Counted from the stretch's first letter, positions 1 through 9,472 are shown. The stretch is DNA of 64,000 nucleotides from Rhodococcus sp. OK519 (GCF_003051005.1 NZ_QAOW01000001.1:806001-870000), one strand, 5' to 3'. The notes: generated by a model from the letters alone, not told the origin. Translations and numbers: made by a program.

Positions 1-1175
1 GGGACACCGTTGCGGACGCCGCATCCGAACGACTCGGAGATCTCGATGCCGAGCGTGACGGCGAGCTTGCCCGCCGCCGCGACCGCCCTGGCGTCCTCGG
101 GGGTGCTGACGATGCGGAACCAGCCACGGCCGGGACCGCCGTACTGCGCGTCCACGTAGTCCTGGATCTCGTGCGCCTGCCGGGCCTCGATCCGGGCGGT
201 CTCCATCTCGTCGCACGAATTGCTGCGTAGCGGATACAGCTCGCACAGCACACGATTCGACACCAGCAGGTTCGTCAGGATCCGCAGACCGCCGCGCCAC
301 GCGCGCTCCACCCAGCGGTAGTACATCTGCTCGTGGGTCATCGAGTCGTAGGACGGCACGTCCGCGAAGCTCGGCCACATGGTGGTGTCGTGCGATCGGA
401 AGGGGTCACCGTGCGAGAGCACGTTCTCGAGCACGGCAGGCAGGCCGTCGGGCTTGTGGTCCTCGCAGTCCTGCAACGCAACCGTGACACCGAGCGGCGA
501 GTAGGGCTCGCCGCAACGGATCTCGCCGCCGATGAACTCGTTGGCGTTCATGTGGACGTGCGCGTCGATGAAGCCACGGACCTCTTCGGGGGACGAGACG
601 AGCGGAGCTCCGCGGGCGCCGATCTCCACCTCGGGGAAGTCGGCGCAGCCGTCTGCCGGTTCGAGTCGGAATCGTCCGGCCTCCGGATCCTGCCCGGGAG
701 CGGTCACCGTCAGTCGGCCGTCGGCGCGGTTCACGCCCAACTGCTGACCGTCGACGATCGACGTCGCGGTGTAGGCGCCGTCGGTGAACGTGAACGTCCA
801 ATCGGTGGCGGGCGTGGGCTGTGGCGCCGCGAACACCCGGCCGGACTCGCCCGCGATGAGCGCGGTGTCGTTGCCGTAGAACAGGAATCGGCCGAGCTGC
901 GCGGCGTGCATCCGGAACTTCGCGGCACCCGCCGCATCGGCACCGACGCGGTAGCCGTCACCGTCGCGGGCCACGAAGCCGGGGTTGGTGTCCGACGCGA
1001 GGGCGTAGCAACCACCCGCGAGTCCGTACACCGGATCGGTCGGCGGTCCGGGGTCGGTGGGATCGGGCGACAGCGGAACCGACACGGCGATCGCCGTCCC
1101 GGCCAGTGCCAGCGCCAGGGAGGCGCCGAGCACCGGGATCAGTCGGCGGCGAACGAATCTGGAGCGGACGGACAT
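1..1175 (-). CDS. secreted metal-dependent hydrolase, 3' end outside window
   Basis: The reading frame opens at ATG 1175-1173 with an AGGGGAC ribosome site about 8 nt upstream and is still open at base 1, so 391 codons are visible. Residues 1-30 are a basic-then-hydrophobic signal sequence (MSVRSRFVRRRLIPVLGASL...), so the protein is probably exported. A region with a beta-trefoil or lectin-like feel (about residues 45-160) is followed by FIDAHVHMN, the HxH metal-binding opening of amidohydrolase or dipeptidase-like TIM barrels. Several cysteines (CGEPY, QDCED, CELY, SCDE) fit an exported protein. The substrate cannot be read from the sequence; similar proteins are often annotated as membrane dipeptidase or coagulation-factor 5/8-type proteins, which is family recollection only. 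Confidence 0.65.
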   Translation of the reverse strand, partial: MSVRSRFVRRRLIPVLGASLALALAGTAIAVSVPLSPDPTDPGPPTDPVYGLAGGCYALASDTNPGFVARDGDGYRVGADAAGAAKFRMHAAQLGRFLFYGNDTALIAGESGRVFAAPQPTPATDWTFTFTDGAYTATSIVDGQQLGVNRADGRLTVTAPGQDPEAGRFRLEPADGCADFPEVEIGARGAPLVSSPEEVRGFIDAHVHMNANEFIGGEIRCGEPYSPLGVTVALQDCEDHKPDGLPAVLENVLSHGDPFRSHDTTMWPSFADVPSYDSMTHEQMYYRWVERAWRGGLRILTNLLVSNRVLCELYPLRSNSCDEMETARIEARQAHEIQDYVDAQYGGPGRGWFRIVSTPEDARAVAAAGKLAVTLGIEISESFGCGVRNGV

Positions 1176-1309
1176 TCGGTGGGTCCCCTAACGAGCGCAC
1201 TGGGCTTCAGGCGAGGAGGTTAGGGGAACCTGAACGGACGTCCAGGTGCTTTTGCGAACAAATCCCGAACAGTGGACATATACGATTTGACGGTCCGCGT
1301 AAACGCAGG

Positions 1310-2515
1310 TCAGCAGTCCGTCGGAGCGGGAACGCCCGCGAAGCGATCCTTCAGATAGAGGAAGGCCTCGGGCAGGCCCACGATTGCGTTGGTCATGTGT
1401 TCGGCGATGGGGTAGCCGCGGAACACGAGTGTCGCGCCCGCCTTGCAGTAGCGGTCGGCAGTCCTTGCCACCGACCCGAACGGCGTCAGGCCGTCCGTCG
1501 ATCCCTGCCACATGAACACCGGTGCGGTCGGGATGCCGGGATAGTCGACGAGGCTGTTCTCCCGCATCACGGCGCGAGTCCGCTCGTCGTTCAGCAGGCT
1601 CGTGGACTTGGCGACCTCGCTGACGCCGTGCAGCACGCCCTTCGCGATGATCAGCGTGCGGCACTCGTCCTTGAGTTCCTCCCGCAGTCCGAGTCCTATC
1701 GGGGTCAGCTGGTCGCCGATGGGCAGCCGGTCGGGATATTCGCGCTCGAGTCCCACCGCCGCGGCGAAGCCCAACCCGAATCCGGGGTGCCGGTCTGCCA
1801 GGCCGAGTCCGACCGCCATCTCCTCGATATCTGCCGGGACACCGCCCTGTGCGACGCCCGCGAGCTCGACGTCCGGTGCGTACGTGGGGTTGAGGGCTGC
1901 CGCCCACGCAGTGGCCATGCCGCCACCGGAGTACCCGGCGAGCGCGACGGGGCTGTTCGACAGTCGCAGTTCCGGCAGTCGCTGCACGGCGCGGACGCCG
2001 TCGAGGGTGATCATGCCGCCGAGCTTGGCGGCGCCGTAGGCGCTGTTGGGGCCCAGGTGGTCGGGGATAGCGACCGCCCAGCCCTGTGCCAGCGCGAGAG
2101 GCAGACCGAAGACATCCTTGATCTCGCCGGTGAACAGGGCGGCCGACGGCGCGCATCGCATACCGAGCGAGTTGACGATCGCCTGGTACGACAGCACGGG
2201 CATGTCCGTCGGCGAGTTGAACGGCTTGATGACCGTCGTCACCGCCGGAATGGGTGCGCCCGCCGAGTTGGTGGACCGGTATTTGATCTGCCACACCTCG
2301 TTGCCCGGGACGAGCCACGTGTCGGCGCGGCGAACTTCGAGAATGTCACCGGGGGCCTTCGACGCGATGTCGGCCGGAGCCGCGTAGAAGGGGTCGGCGT
2401 ACGGCGTCGGATACGCCGGCGCGGCGCCGGCCGTGGGCGCGGCGATCGTGCCCGTGACCGCAGCGGTGAGAGCGAGTGCGGCAGCGGCCGCCAATCGGCG
2501 CGCGAACGACGTCAT
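1310..2515 (-). CDS. secreted lipase, LIP (PF03583) type
   Basis: A 401-residue exported lipase. I chose ATG 2515, which has a GGGGGAA ribosome site and opens directly on a signal peptide (MTSFARRLAAAAALALTAA, cleavage near GAAPAYP), over an in-frame start 51 codons upstream that would bury the signal sequence. Ser196 in GYSGGG is the predicted nucleophile of the alpha/beta-hydrolase triad, and DHLGPNSAY about 45 residues before it is typical of the secretory lipase family. The C-terminal PVFMWQGSTDGLTP and the later HMTNA carry the likely Asp and His. Mycolata usually have several paralogues acting on triacylglycerols or long-chain esters outside the membrane. Monocistronic by spacing. Confidence 0.88.
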   Translation of the reverse strand: MTSFARRLAAAAALALTAAVTGTIAAPTAGAAPAYPTPYADPFYAAPADIASKAPGDILEVRRADTWLVPGNEVWQIKYRSTNSAGAPIPAVTTVIKPFNSPTDMPVLSYQAIVNSLGMRCAPSAALFTGEIKDVFGLPLALAQGWAVAIPDHLGPNSAYGAAKLGGMITLDGVRAVQRLPELRLSNSPVALAGYSGGGMATAWAAALNPTYAPDVELAGVAQGGVPADIEEMAVGLGLADRHPGFGLGFAAAVGLEREYPDRLPIGDQLTPIGLGLREELKDECRTLIIAKGVLHGVSEVAKSTSLLNDERTRAVMRENSLVDYPGIPTAPVFMWQGSTDGLTPFGSVARTADRYCKAGATLVFRGYPIAEHMTNAIVGLPEAFLYLKDRFAGVPAPTDC

Positions 2516-2739
2516 CCCAGTTTCCCCCTGCGAGTGTCGAGTGACGAATGTCACCGAAAAGTCCGTCCCGGGGCCAGACATTAACGGAATGAGCAGCGGC
2601 TGAGGGGCGAAACGCATGGATGTGGCCTGCATCGACGGCGGTGTCGGCGACGGGCCCGGAGCGGTCACTGAATATCGGGATGATTCCCGCCCGCTCGCGG
2701 GTTAAAGTAAGTAGCCCCATGAAAGACGTGGGGACGTAC

Positions 2740-3108
2740 GGGGCTGAACGGTTTCGACTGCGTACGTTGAGTTAGGGGAAGCGTGTCGGTGCAGGCAAGA
2801 GACCACCGTAAGCGTCGCTGCAAACCAATAAGCGCCGATTCCAATCAGCGCGACTACGCCCTCGCTGCCTAAGTAGCGACTGCGTGTCTGTCAGACCGGG
2901 TGTGCCCTCGCCCCGGACCCTGGCATCAGCTAGAGGGCTTTACCGTTCCACTCGGTCGCGGAGTGGGTCGGGACAACCAACAGCGACTGGGATCGTCATC
3001 ACGGCTTGTTCGCGGGACCGGGAGATCCAAGTAGAGACTTAGCGAACTGCACACGGAGAAGCCCTAGCAAAGCGGCGGAGGACCCGGGTTCGATTCCCGG
3101 CAGCTCCA
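2740..3108 (+). ncRNA. ssrA: transfer-messenger RNA (tmRNA)
   Basis: One-piece tmRNA that rescues stalled ribosomes together with SmpB. The 5' end GGGGCUGA pairs with the 3' CAGCUCC in a 7-bp acceptor stem containing one G-U pair, the TPsiC-like GGGTTCGATTCCC arm lies at 3085-3098, and the 5' GGTTTCGAC motif typical of ssrA follows the acceptor strand. The tag is ADSNQRDYALAA. CCA is not fully encoded: the discriminator A3108 is followed by CT. The gene is followed at once by a strong terminator. Confidence 0.97.
2834..2872 (+). other. ssrA: tmRNA tag-peptide reading frame
   Basis: Resume codon GCC at 2834, then GAT TCC AAT CAG CGC GAC TAC GCC CTC GCT GCC and stop TAA at 2870-2872. It encodes ADSNQRDYALAA. 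The C-terminal ALAA is the standard ClpXP recognition end. The mycobacterial tag as I remember it differs at one position (His for Asn), which supports a mycolata host. Confidence 0.95.
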
Positions 3109-3114
3109 CTCGAG

Positions 3115-3153
3115 AGGGGCCCGATCGGAAGCACTTCCGATCGGGCCCCTTTG
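3115..3153 (+). terminator. rho-independent terminator of ssrA
   Basis: A perfect 17-bp inverted repeat (3115-3131 with 3134-3150), arms AGGGGCCCGATCGGAAG and its complement, followed by a short T run at 3150-3152. It lies 7 nt after the tmRNA end and so ends ssrA transcription before the peptidase gene. Confidence 0.9.
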
Positions 3154-3188
3154 CGTTGTCCGCAAGGCCGTTGCAGCAGACTCTGGGC

Positions 3189-4148
3189 ATGGCCGCCCGC
3201 TATCCGTTCGTCGAACCGTACGAGTCCGGTCTGCTCGAGGTGACCGATGGTCACCGTCTGTACTGGGAGACGGTGGGCAACCCGGACGGCGTGCCGGTGG
3301 TCTATCTGCACGGCGGCCCCGGTTCCGGGGCGGGGCCCGGTAGACGACGGCTATTCGACCCGAACGCGTTCCGGGCCGTATTGTTCGACCAGCGTGGGTG
3401 CGGGCGCAGCACGCCCCTCGCGGACGACCCGCGGACCGACCTCTCGACCAATACGACCGCCGATCTCATCGCCGACGTCGAACGATTGCGTGAGCACCTC
3501 GGGATCGAGAAGTGGATCGTGGTGGGCGTGTCATGGGGCGTCACGCTCGGACTGGCGTATGCGCAGGCGCATCCGGATCGGGTGATTGCGATGGCGCTGG
3601 GCGCGATCACGTCGGATCCTCGTCGCGACATCGAGTGGATCACCCGCGACATGCGGCGGGTCTTTCCGCGCGAATGGGAGCGCTTCGTCGAACCGGTCGC
3701 CGAGGACGCGAAGGACGGCAACCTCGCCGCGGCGTACGCCCGATTGCTCGCCGACCCGGATCCGTCGGTCCGCGACCACGCGGCCGTCCGCTGGTGCGAG
3801 TGGGAGGACACGCATGTCTCTCTCACCCCGGGCTGGACACCGGACGCGAGATATCGGGACCCCACGTTCCGATCGGTCTTCGCGCGCCTGGTCACGCACT
3901 ATTGGGGCAACGACTGCTTCCTCGCCCCGAACCAACTCCGCGACGGCATGCACCTGCTCGTCGACATCCCCGCCGTTCTCGTGCACGGCCGATACGACGT
4001 GTCCGGCCCGCTCGACATCGCCTGGGAACTGTCACGCCTGTGGCCGGGCAGTCGGTTGGACGTCGTCGAGGATGCCGGACACGGCGGAGGAAGTTTCACC
4101 GAAAATCTGATCGACGCGATCGATGCGTTTGCAGGCGTCACTCCGTGA
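3189..4148 (+). CDS. pip: proline iminopeptidase
   Basis: A 319-residue cytosolic alpha/beta hydrolase that removes N-terminal proline from peptides (peptidase family S33). HGGPGSGAGP forms the oxyanion region at residues 41-50, the block LFDQRGCGRS follows, and Ser115 in GVSWG is the nucleophile (GGSWG is more usual). HGRYDVSGP carries the Asp and DAGHGG the His. The length matches the family. I used ATG 3189; an upstream in-frame TTG at 3006 lies inside ssrA and cannot be the start. There is no strong ribosome site before the ATG, so translation may be weak or leaderless. Confidence 0.93.
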   Translation: MAARYPFVEPYESGLLEVTDGHRLYWETVGNPDGVPVVYLHGGPGSGAGPGRRRLFDPNAFRAVLFDQRGCGRSTPLADDPRTDLSTNTTADLIADVERLREHLGIEKWIVVGVSWGVTLGLAYAQAHPDRVIAMALGAITSDPRRDIEWITRDMRRVFPREWERFVEPVAEDAKDGNLAAAYARLLADPDPSVRDHAAVRWCEWEDTHVSLTPGWTPDARYRDPTFRSVFARLVTHYWGNDCFLAPNQLRDGMHLLVDIPAVLVHGRYDVSGPLDIAWELSRLWPGSRLDVVEDAGHGGGSFTENLIDAIDAFAGVTP

Positions 4149-4166
4149 CGGGGCGATTTCGCGGCT

Positions 4167-4844
4167 ATGTGTCGGGGGGTCCGGATCCCACCCGTCCGCC
4201 GGGGCGGTCGGTTCCGAATACCGATCGTGCGGCTACCGAGACGAACGAGTAATGCGCCGGCACTGATCGTGCTGGTGCTGCCTGGCGGCAAGGCGCGGGA
4301 CCGGCGTCGATTCAGGCACTGGCAGGCGGCCGCCCTGCGGATGTGGCCGTTCACATGGATCGTTCGGCGACGTGTTCCCGGCGTCGAGGTCCGCCAGGTG
4401 CGTTACCGGGTGCGCGGGTGGAACGGCGCCGACCGCAGTCCCGTCCGCGACGTTCGGAAGGTGCTCGACGGCCTCCGTCCCGCCGGCGTCCCGGTGGTGT
4501 TGGTCGGCCATTCGATGGGAGGCAGGGTCGCGGCGGTCGTCGCCGACGATCCCCTGGTACGCGGGATACTCGCGCTCGCCCCGTGGTGGCCGGACGGTGA
4601 GGGCGCAAAGGCCCCGGCCGGCAAGCGGATGGTCGTCGTGCACGGTACGGCGGATAGCTGGACCGACCCCGTCGCATCGCGGACGCAGACCGAGCTGGCG
4701 CGCATACGCGGTGTGGACGCGCAGTGGATCGGCATTCCCGGCGCGCGGCATGCGATGCTCCGCGATCCAACGCGGTGGCACCGGATCGCGGTCGACTTCG
4801 TCCGGGACCAATCGCACCGCCTCTCGTCTCCGAATGCCACGTGA
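4167..4844 (+). CDS. small alpha/beta hydrolase
   Basis: Up to 225 residues. VVLVGHSMGG with Ser116 is a standard nucleophile elbow, LVLPGGKARD is the oxyanion-side loop, VVVHGTADSWTDP carries the acid and GARHAML the His. The substrate is unknown. The N-terminal 30 residues are basic and look non-conserved; GTG 4227 or GTG 4269 may be the true start, and none of the candidates has a good ribosome site. It lies 18 nt after pip and 29 nt before the lipid operon. Confidence 0.75.
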   Translation: MCRGVRIPPVRRGGRFRIPIVRLPRRTSNAPALIVLVLPGGKARDRRRFRHWQAAALRMWPFTWIVRRRVPGVEVRQVRYRVRGWNGADRSPVRDVRKVLDGLRPAGVPVVLVGHSMGGRVAAVVADDPLVRGILALAPWWPDGEGAKAPAGKRMVVVHGTADSWTDPVASRTQTELARIRGVDAQWIGIPGARHAMLRDPTRWHRIAVDFVRDQSHRLSSPNAT

Positions 4845-4873
4845 GCACCGGACACCAGGCGAGAGGGACACAG

Positions 4874-6163
4874 ATGATCGACGGTCGGAGCTGGGGCACA
4901 CGACGCAGCGTTGCCGTCGTCGGATCCGGGGTGGCGGGGTTGACGGCCTCGTGGGTGTTGGCGAAGAGCGCCGACGTGACGCTGTACGAGGCCGACGGCC
5001 GTCTCGGCGGGCATGCCGACACACATCGGGTGCGCACATCGGCCGGCGACGAACTGAGCGTGGACACCGGATTCATCGTCCACAACGACCGCACCTATCC
5101 GACGCTGCTCCGACTGTTCGCCGAACTCGGGGTGGAGACGCAGGAATCCGACATGTCGATGTCGATCCGCTGCGATGGCTGTGGGCTGGAATATGCGGGA
5201 GGGCAGGGTGTTCGAGGACTGGTACCGAGGGTCTCGACGGCGTTTCGCAGCGAGTACGTGCGGATGCTGTCCGAGGTCAGGCGCTTCCACCGACTCGCGA
5301 AGGCGACGCTCGCCGGCGCCGACTCCGACGACCGCACGCTCGGCGACTTCCTCGTGGACGGCCGCTTCTCGCCATACTTCACCGCGCACTTCATGACCCC
5401 GCTGGTTTCGGCGGTGTGGTCGTGCAATCCCGAAACCGCGCTGCGCTATCCGGCACGGTTCCTCTTCACCTTCCTCGAGCATCACGGGATGCTCGGTGTC
5501 GGCGGCTCGCCCACGTGGCGGACGGTGCGCGGCGGCAGCGCCGAGTACGTGCGACGGGTGGCGGAGCGCATCGGCGAGGTCCGGTTCTCGACGCCGGTGC
5601 GGGCGATCCACCGGCACGGCGATCGCGTCGAGATCCGCGACGACGGCGACGACCTGCGGCAGTTCGACGCCGTCGTGGTCGCGACGCATCCGCAGCAGGC
5701 CCTGAAGATTCTCGCGGCCCCCACCCCACTGCACCACGAGGTGCTCGGCGCGATGCCGTACTCCGTCAACCACACCCAACTCCACACCGACGAATCGGTG
5801 CTGCCGAGGTCCACGCGCGCACGGGCGTCGTGGAACTACCGCATTCCGTTCTGCGCGGCGCGACCCGAACAGGTTCTCGTCAGCTACGACATGACCCGGC
5901 TGCAGCGGCTGCCCGACACCGGCGAGCGGTACCTCGTGACTCTGGGCGGAAACGACATCGTCGACCCGAGTCGGGTGCTGGACACGATGGTCTACGAGCA
6001 TCCGCAGTACACCCCGGCCTCCCTCGCGGCGCAGCGCCGACTGCCGGAACTGAGCGACGGCGTCGTCGCGTTCGCGGGGGCTTACCACGGTTGGGGATTC
6101 CACGAAGACGGTGCGTTGTCGGGCCTGCGTGCCGCGCAGCGTGTAGGAGGGCAGTGGACATGA
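4874..6163 (+). CDS. FAD-dependent oxidoreductase (Rv0449c-like)
   Basis: 429 residues. The N-terminal dinucleotide fold is plain: VAVVGSGVAGLTASW at residues 13-27, an acid (YEAD) at the end of beta-2 and GRLGGHADTH, the GG doublet of the amine-oxidase/phytoene-desaturase superfamily. VVVATHPQQALKIL and a late FAGAYHGWGFHEDGALSG segment close the FAD site. ATG 4874 follows a GGCGAGAGGG ribosome site. It is the first gene of a five-gene overlapped operon with two cyclopropane-synthase homologues. In mycobacteria the equivalent gene pair is linked to making 10-methyl (tuberculostearic) fatty acids, where an oxidoreductase reduces the methylene intermediate; assigning that step here is inference from context. 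Confidence 0.85.
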   Translation: MIDGRSWGTRRSVAVVGSGVAGLTASWVLAKSADVTLYEADGRLGGHADTHRVRTSAGDELSVDTGFIVHNDRTYPTLLRLFAELGVETQESDMSMSIRCDGCGLEYAGGQGVRGLVPRVSTAFRSEYVRMLSEVRRFHRLAKATLAGADSDDRTLGDFLVDGRFSPYFTAHFMTPLVSAVWSCNPETALRYPARFLFTFLEHHGMLGVGGSPTWRTVRGGSAEYVRRVAERIGEVRFSTPVRAIHRHGDRVEIRDDGDDLRQFDAVVVATHPQQALKILAAPTPLHHEVLGAMPYSVNHTQLHTDESVLPRSTRARASWNYRIPFCAARPEQVLVSYDMTRLQRLPDTGERYLVTLGGNDIVDPSRVLDTMVYEHPQYTPASLAAQRRLPELSDGVVAFAGAYHGWGFHEDGALSGLRAAQRVGGQWT

Positions 6164-6903
6164 GCGCCTCACCCTTGCCCCGCACCCCGGCCATCTACCG
6201 GACGGCGATCCGTCACGTGCGAACCGCGCCGCTGCGCAACGCCTTCTGCTACCGCAGCTACAGCTGGCTCGTCGACATCGACCACCTCCCGAGCCTGCCG
6301 CGGATCCTCGCCCCGCTCGCGGGATTCGCCTCCGCCGATCATCTCGGCGACCTGTCGTGGAGTCTGCGGCAGAACGTCGACGCGTTCCTCGCGGCACACG
6401 GGATCGACCTCGAGGGCGGAAAAGTGCTGATGCTCACCAACGCCCGCGTGTTCGGGTACGTGTTCAATCCGCTCAGCGTGTTCTGGTGCCACGACGCGGA
6501 CAACCGACCGGTGTGCGTGATCGCCGAGGTGCACAACACGTACGGGGAGCGGCACTGTTACCTGCTGCGACCCGACGATCGCGGGAACGCGCGGGCGGTC
6601 AAGGCGTTCTACGTCTCGCCGTTCAACGACGTCGACGGTGAGTACCGCATGAGATTGCCCACCCCGGGGGAGGCGCTACACGTCGGAATCTCGCTCGAGC
6701 GCGCGGGTCAACCGCCGTTCGTCGCCACGGTCGTGGGTGAGCGCCGTGACGCGACACCGCGCGAGGTGCTGCGAGCGGCGCTCGCGGTCCCGATCGCACC
6801 ACTGCGGGTGGCCGCGCAGATCCGCTGGCAGGGAATTCGACTGTGGGCCAGAGGCCTACCCGTCCGGCAGCGACCGGCGCATCGACGACAGGAGGCAGTG
6901 TGA
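6160..6903 (+). CDS. DUF1365 family protein (Rv0448c-like)
   Basis: 247 residues. Its ATG overlaps the previous stop (ATGA). TAIRHVRTAPLRNAFCYRSY at the N-terminus and ARVFGYVFNPLSVFWCHD are hallmark blocks of DUF1365, as is VIAEVHNTYGERHCYLL. The family always travels with FAD oxidoreductase and cyclopropane-synthase genes, so a role in modifying unsaturated acyl chains is likely, but its reaction is unproven. No signal peptide or clear membrane segment. Translation is coupled to both neighbours. Confidence 0.88.
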   Translation: MSASPLPRTPAIYRTAIRHVRTAPLRNAFCYRSYSWLVDIDHLPSLPRILAPLAGFASADHLGDLSWSLRQNVDAFLAAHGIDLEGGKVLMLTNARVFGYVFNPLSVFWCHDADNRPVCVIAEVHNTYGERHCYLLRPDDRGNARAVKAFYVSPFNDVDGEYRMRLPTPGEALHVGISLERAGQPPFVATVVGERRDATPREVLRAALAVPIAPLRVAAQIRWQGIRLWARGLPVRQRPAHRRQEAV

Positions 6904-8177
6904 TGACCGCGACCGTGATCCCGACCGGGCGGCCCGTCGATCGGTGCGCGTGGGGAGACCTGCACCGCGCACCGTCCGGGGTGCGTGCCCGCGTCGCCGG
7001 ACGCGTGGCCGACGAACTGTTCCGGCGCGCGGTCTCGCGCCTGCCGGTTCGAGTGCACTTCCCGGACGGAACGGTGCTCGGCGGCCCGTCGGCGGCCGAT
7101 CCGCCGGTGATGGTCCTGCACCGACCCGCCGACTTCGCGGCCCGGGTCGGGGAGAGCGGCCTCATCGGGTTCGGTGAGTCCTATATGGCCGGAGACTGGT
7201 CGGCGCCCGACCTCACGGCGGTCCTCGAGGTCTTCGCGGCCCGCGCCGCGACGCTGATTCCGCGACCGCTGCAACGGATGCGCGGCATGGTGATCCCGAA
7301 GCCTCCGGGCAGCGAAGAGGGCACCACCCGCAATACCCGGTCGAACGTCTCTCGCCACTACGACCTGTCCAACGATCTGTTCGGCGGGTTCCTCGACGAG
7401 ACGCTCACATACTCGAGTGCGCTGTTCGCCGACGACGATTCCGCTCCTGTCTGGGACGATCTCGCCGCCGCGCAGCACCGCAAGATCGATCGCCTCCTCG
7501 ACGGCGCGCGGGTGCGGGAGGGCAGTCGGGTCCTCGAGATCGGGACCGGGTGGGGCGAGCTCGCCATCCGGGCTGCCGCACGTGGCGCAACGGTCCGCTC
7601 GATCACCCTGTCGACCGAGCAGCAGGATCTGGCCTGCAAGCGGATCGCGGAGGCCGGGTACGCCGACCGCGTGCAGGTGGACCTGCTCGACTACCGGCAG
7701 GTGGACGGACAGTACGACGCGGTGCTGTCGGTGGAGATGATCGAGGCGGTGGGACACCAGTTCTGGGGCACCTACTTCCGGACCCTCGACCGGGTGCTGG
7801 CCCCGGGCGGCCGCATCGCGATCCAGGCGATCACGATGCCGCACGATCGGATGCTCGCCACCCGCAACACCTACACGTGGGTGCACAAGTACATCTTCCC
7901 CGGCGGTTTTCTGCCGTCGGTGCGGGCGATCGAGGAGATCACCGAGCGGCAGACGAGTCTGTCGGTGCGGCAACGACTGTCGATGGGCGACCACTACGCG
8001 CGCACGCTGCGGCTGTGGGACGAACGGTTCGCCGCGCACGCCGACGAGATCGCCGCGCTCGGCTTCGACGACGTCTTCCGGCGACTGTGGCACTTCTATC
8101 TCTGCTATTCGGAGGCCGGATTTCGCTCCGGCTACCTCGACGTCCAGCAAATCGTCCTCGACCGGAGGGATACGTGA
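6903..8177 (+). CDS. cyclopropane-fatty-acyl-phospholipid synthase-type methyltransferase 1 (UfaA1-like)
   Basis: 424 residues, close to the length of mycobacterial UfaA1. The start ATG overlaps the previous stop (TGATG). The SAM-binding motif is VLEIGTGWGEL near residue 210, with Thr where most members have Cys (GCGWG). SRHYDLSNDLF and SVEMIEAVGHQFW are the conserved lipid-binding and catalytic blocks, and TYTWVHKYIFPGG is family-typical. It transfers a methyl group from SAM to the double bond of a phospholipid-bound acyl chain. By gene order it corresponds to the Rv0447c position. Overlaps the next gene by 1 nt. Confidence 0.93.
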   Translation: MTATVIPTGRPVDRCAWGDLHRAPSGVRARVAGRVADELFRRAVSRLPVRVHFPDGTVLGGPSAADPPVMVLHRPADFAARVGESGLIGFGESYMAGDWSAPDLTAVLEVFAARAATLIPRPLQRMRGMVIPKPPGSEEGTTRNTRSNVSRHYDLSNDLFGGFLDETLTYSSALFADDDSAPVWDDLAAAQHRKIDRLLDGARVREGSRVLEIGTGWGELAIRAAARGATVRSITLSTEQQDLACKRIAEAGYADRVQVDLLDYRQVDGQYDAVLSVEMIEAVGHQFWGTYFRTLDRVLAPGGRIAIQAITMPHDRMLATRNTYTWVHKYIFPGGFLPSVRAIEEITERQTSLSVRQRLSMGDHYARTLRLWDERFAAHADEIAALGFDDVFRRLWHFYLCYSEAGFRSGYLDVQQIVLDRRDT

Positions 8178-9472
8178 TGACCACGTCCGTGACCAGCGCG
8201 CACACCGGCATCGCCCACGACATCGCCGCGGTCCTCGAACCACTCGTGGGCGGGGATCTCCCGGTGCGGCTGACGGTGTGGGACGGCAGCGCGGCCGGTC
8301 CCGAGGACGCCCCACCCGTCGTTCTCTACAGCCCGAACGCGTTGCGGCGCATGCTGTGGCATCCCGGCGAACTCGGTGCGGCGCAGGCGTACGTCACCGG
8401 CGACCTGGACGTGCCCGGTGACCTCGACGACGCGCTGACCCACGTGTGGGAGACCGCGCGGTCCCGCGGACTGCACGGGATCCGTCCGACTCCGGCCCTG
8501 TTGGCCCGCGCGGCACGTCTCGCCCGGTCGGTCGGTGCCTTCGGGGCACCGCCCCCACCACCCGCGTCGCAGGCCCGGGTCCGCGGACGCCTGCATTCGA
8601 AGGTCCGGGACCGTGCCGCGATCAGCCACCACTACGACCTGTCGAACGAGTTCTACGCGCTGATCCTCGACCCGCACATGGCGTACTCGTGCGCGTACTG
8701 GACGTCGGACGACCCCGGATACACCCTCGGTGACGCGCAGCGCGACAAGCTGGATCTGGTGTGCCGCAAGCTCGGTCTGGACCGGCGACCGGGTCGGCGT
8801 CTGCTGGACGTCGGCTGCGGGTGGGGATCGCTGAGCCTGTACGCCGCCGCCGAGTACGACGCCAGCGTCGTCGGCGTGACACTGTCGCAGGAACAGAAGA
8901 ACTACGTCGACGCCCGGATCGCGGAACGCGGTCTCGGCGGCCGGGTCGAGATCCGGGTGCAGGACTACCGGGAGATCCCCGACGGCCCGTTCGATGCCGT
9001 CGCGTCGCTGGAGATGGGTGAGCACGTGGGCCGGCGCAACTACCCGGTGTATGCGCGGGCGTTGCGCGACAACGTCGTCCCCGGCGGACGGGTCCTGGTG
9101 CAGCAGATGTCGCGCACCGGTCGGCACCCCGGGGGCGGCCCGTTCATCGAATCCTTCATCGCGCCCGACATGTTCATGCGTCCGGTGGGGGAGACCGTCG
9201 GGCTGATCGAGGACGCGGGACTCGAGATCCGGGACGTGCATGCGCTGCGCGAACACTACGTCCGCACTGTGGCTGTGTGGCACCGCACGTTCGAGTCGCG
9301 CTGGGACGACGCGGTCGCGATGGTGGGTGAGGAGGCGGCCCGGGTGTGGCGGCTGTATCTCGTCGGCGGCGGCATGGCGTTCCGTGACGGGCGCATGGGT
9401 GTCGATCAGATCCTCGCGGTCCGGCCCGGGGGAGACGACGTGCCCGAGCGGACCGAGTGGACGGCGCGATGA
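8177..9472 (+). CDS. cyclopropane-fatty-acyl-phospholipid synthase-type methyltransferase 2
   Basis: 431 residues, a divergent second copy next to the first. ISHHYDLSNEFY, LLDVGCGWGSLSL (canonical GCGWG, near residue 210) and SLEMGEHVG match the family. The C-terminal half differs from copy 1: MSRTGRHPGGGPFIESFIAPD replaces the usual YIFPGG block. The two are therefore unlikely to be simple duplicates and may act on different lipids or as partners. The N-terminal part (NALRRMLWHPGELGAAQAYV) is the lipid-facing helical region. ATG at 8177 overlaps the upstream stop. Confidence 0.92.
   Translation: MTTSVTSAHTGIAHDIAAVLEPLVGGDLPVRLTVWDGSAAGPEDAPPVVLYSPNALRRMLWHPGELGAAQAYVTGDLDVPGDLDDALTHVWETARSRGLHGIRPTPALLARAARLARSVGAFGAPPPPPASQARVRGRLHSKVRDRAAISHHYDLSNEFYALILDPHMAYSCAYWTSDDPGYTLGDAQRDKLDLVCRKLGLDRRPGRRLLDVGCGWGSLSLYAAAEYDASVVGVTLSQEQKNYVDARIAERGLGGRVEIRVQDYREIPDGPFDAVASLEMGEHVGRRNYPVYARALRDNVVPGGRVLVQQMSRTGRHPGGGPFIESFIAPDMFMRPVGETVGLIEDAGLEIRDVHALREHYVRTVAVWHRTFESRWDDAVAMVGEEAARVWRLYLVGGGMAFRDGRMGVDQILAVRPGGDDVPERTEWTAR

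Noticed and set aside
1106-2584. Long plus-strand frame over the lipase
   Set aside because: It is an Arg-rich shadow; the minus-strand protein has a signal peptide and lipase motif.
3006-3188. Upstream TTG extension of the proline iminopeptidase
   Set aside because: It lies inside ssrA and its terminator.
4403-6397. Long minus-strand frame over the FAD oxidoreductase
   Set aside because: It overlaps two well-supported genes completely and shows no domain or ribosome site.
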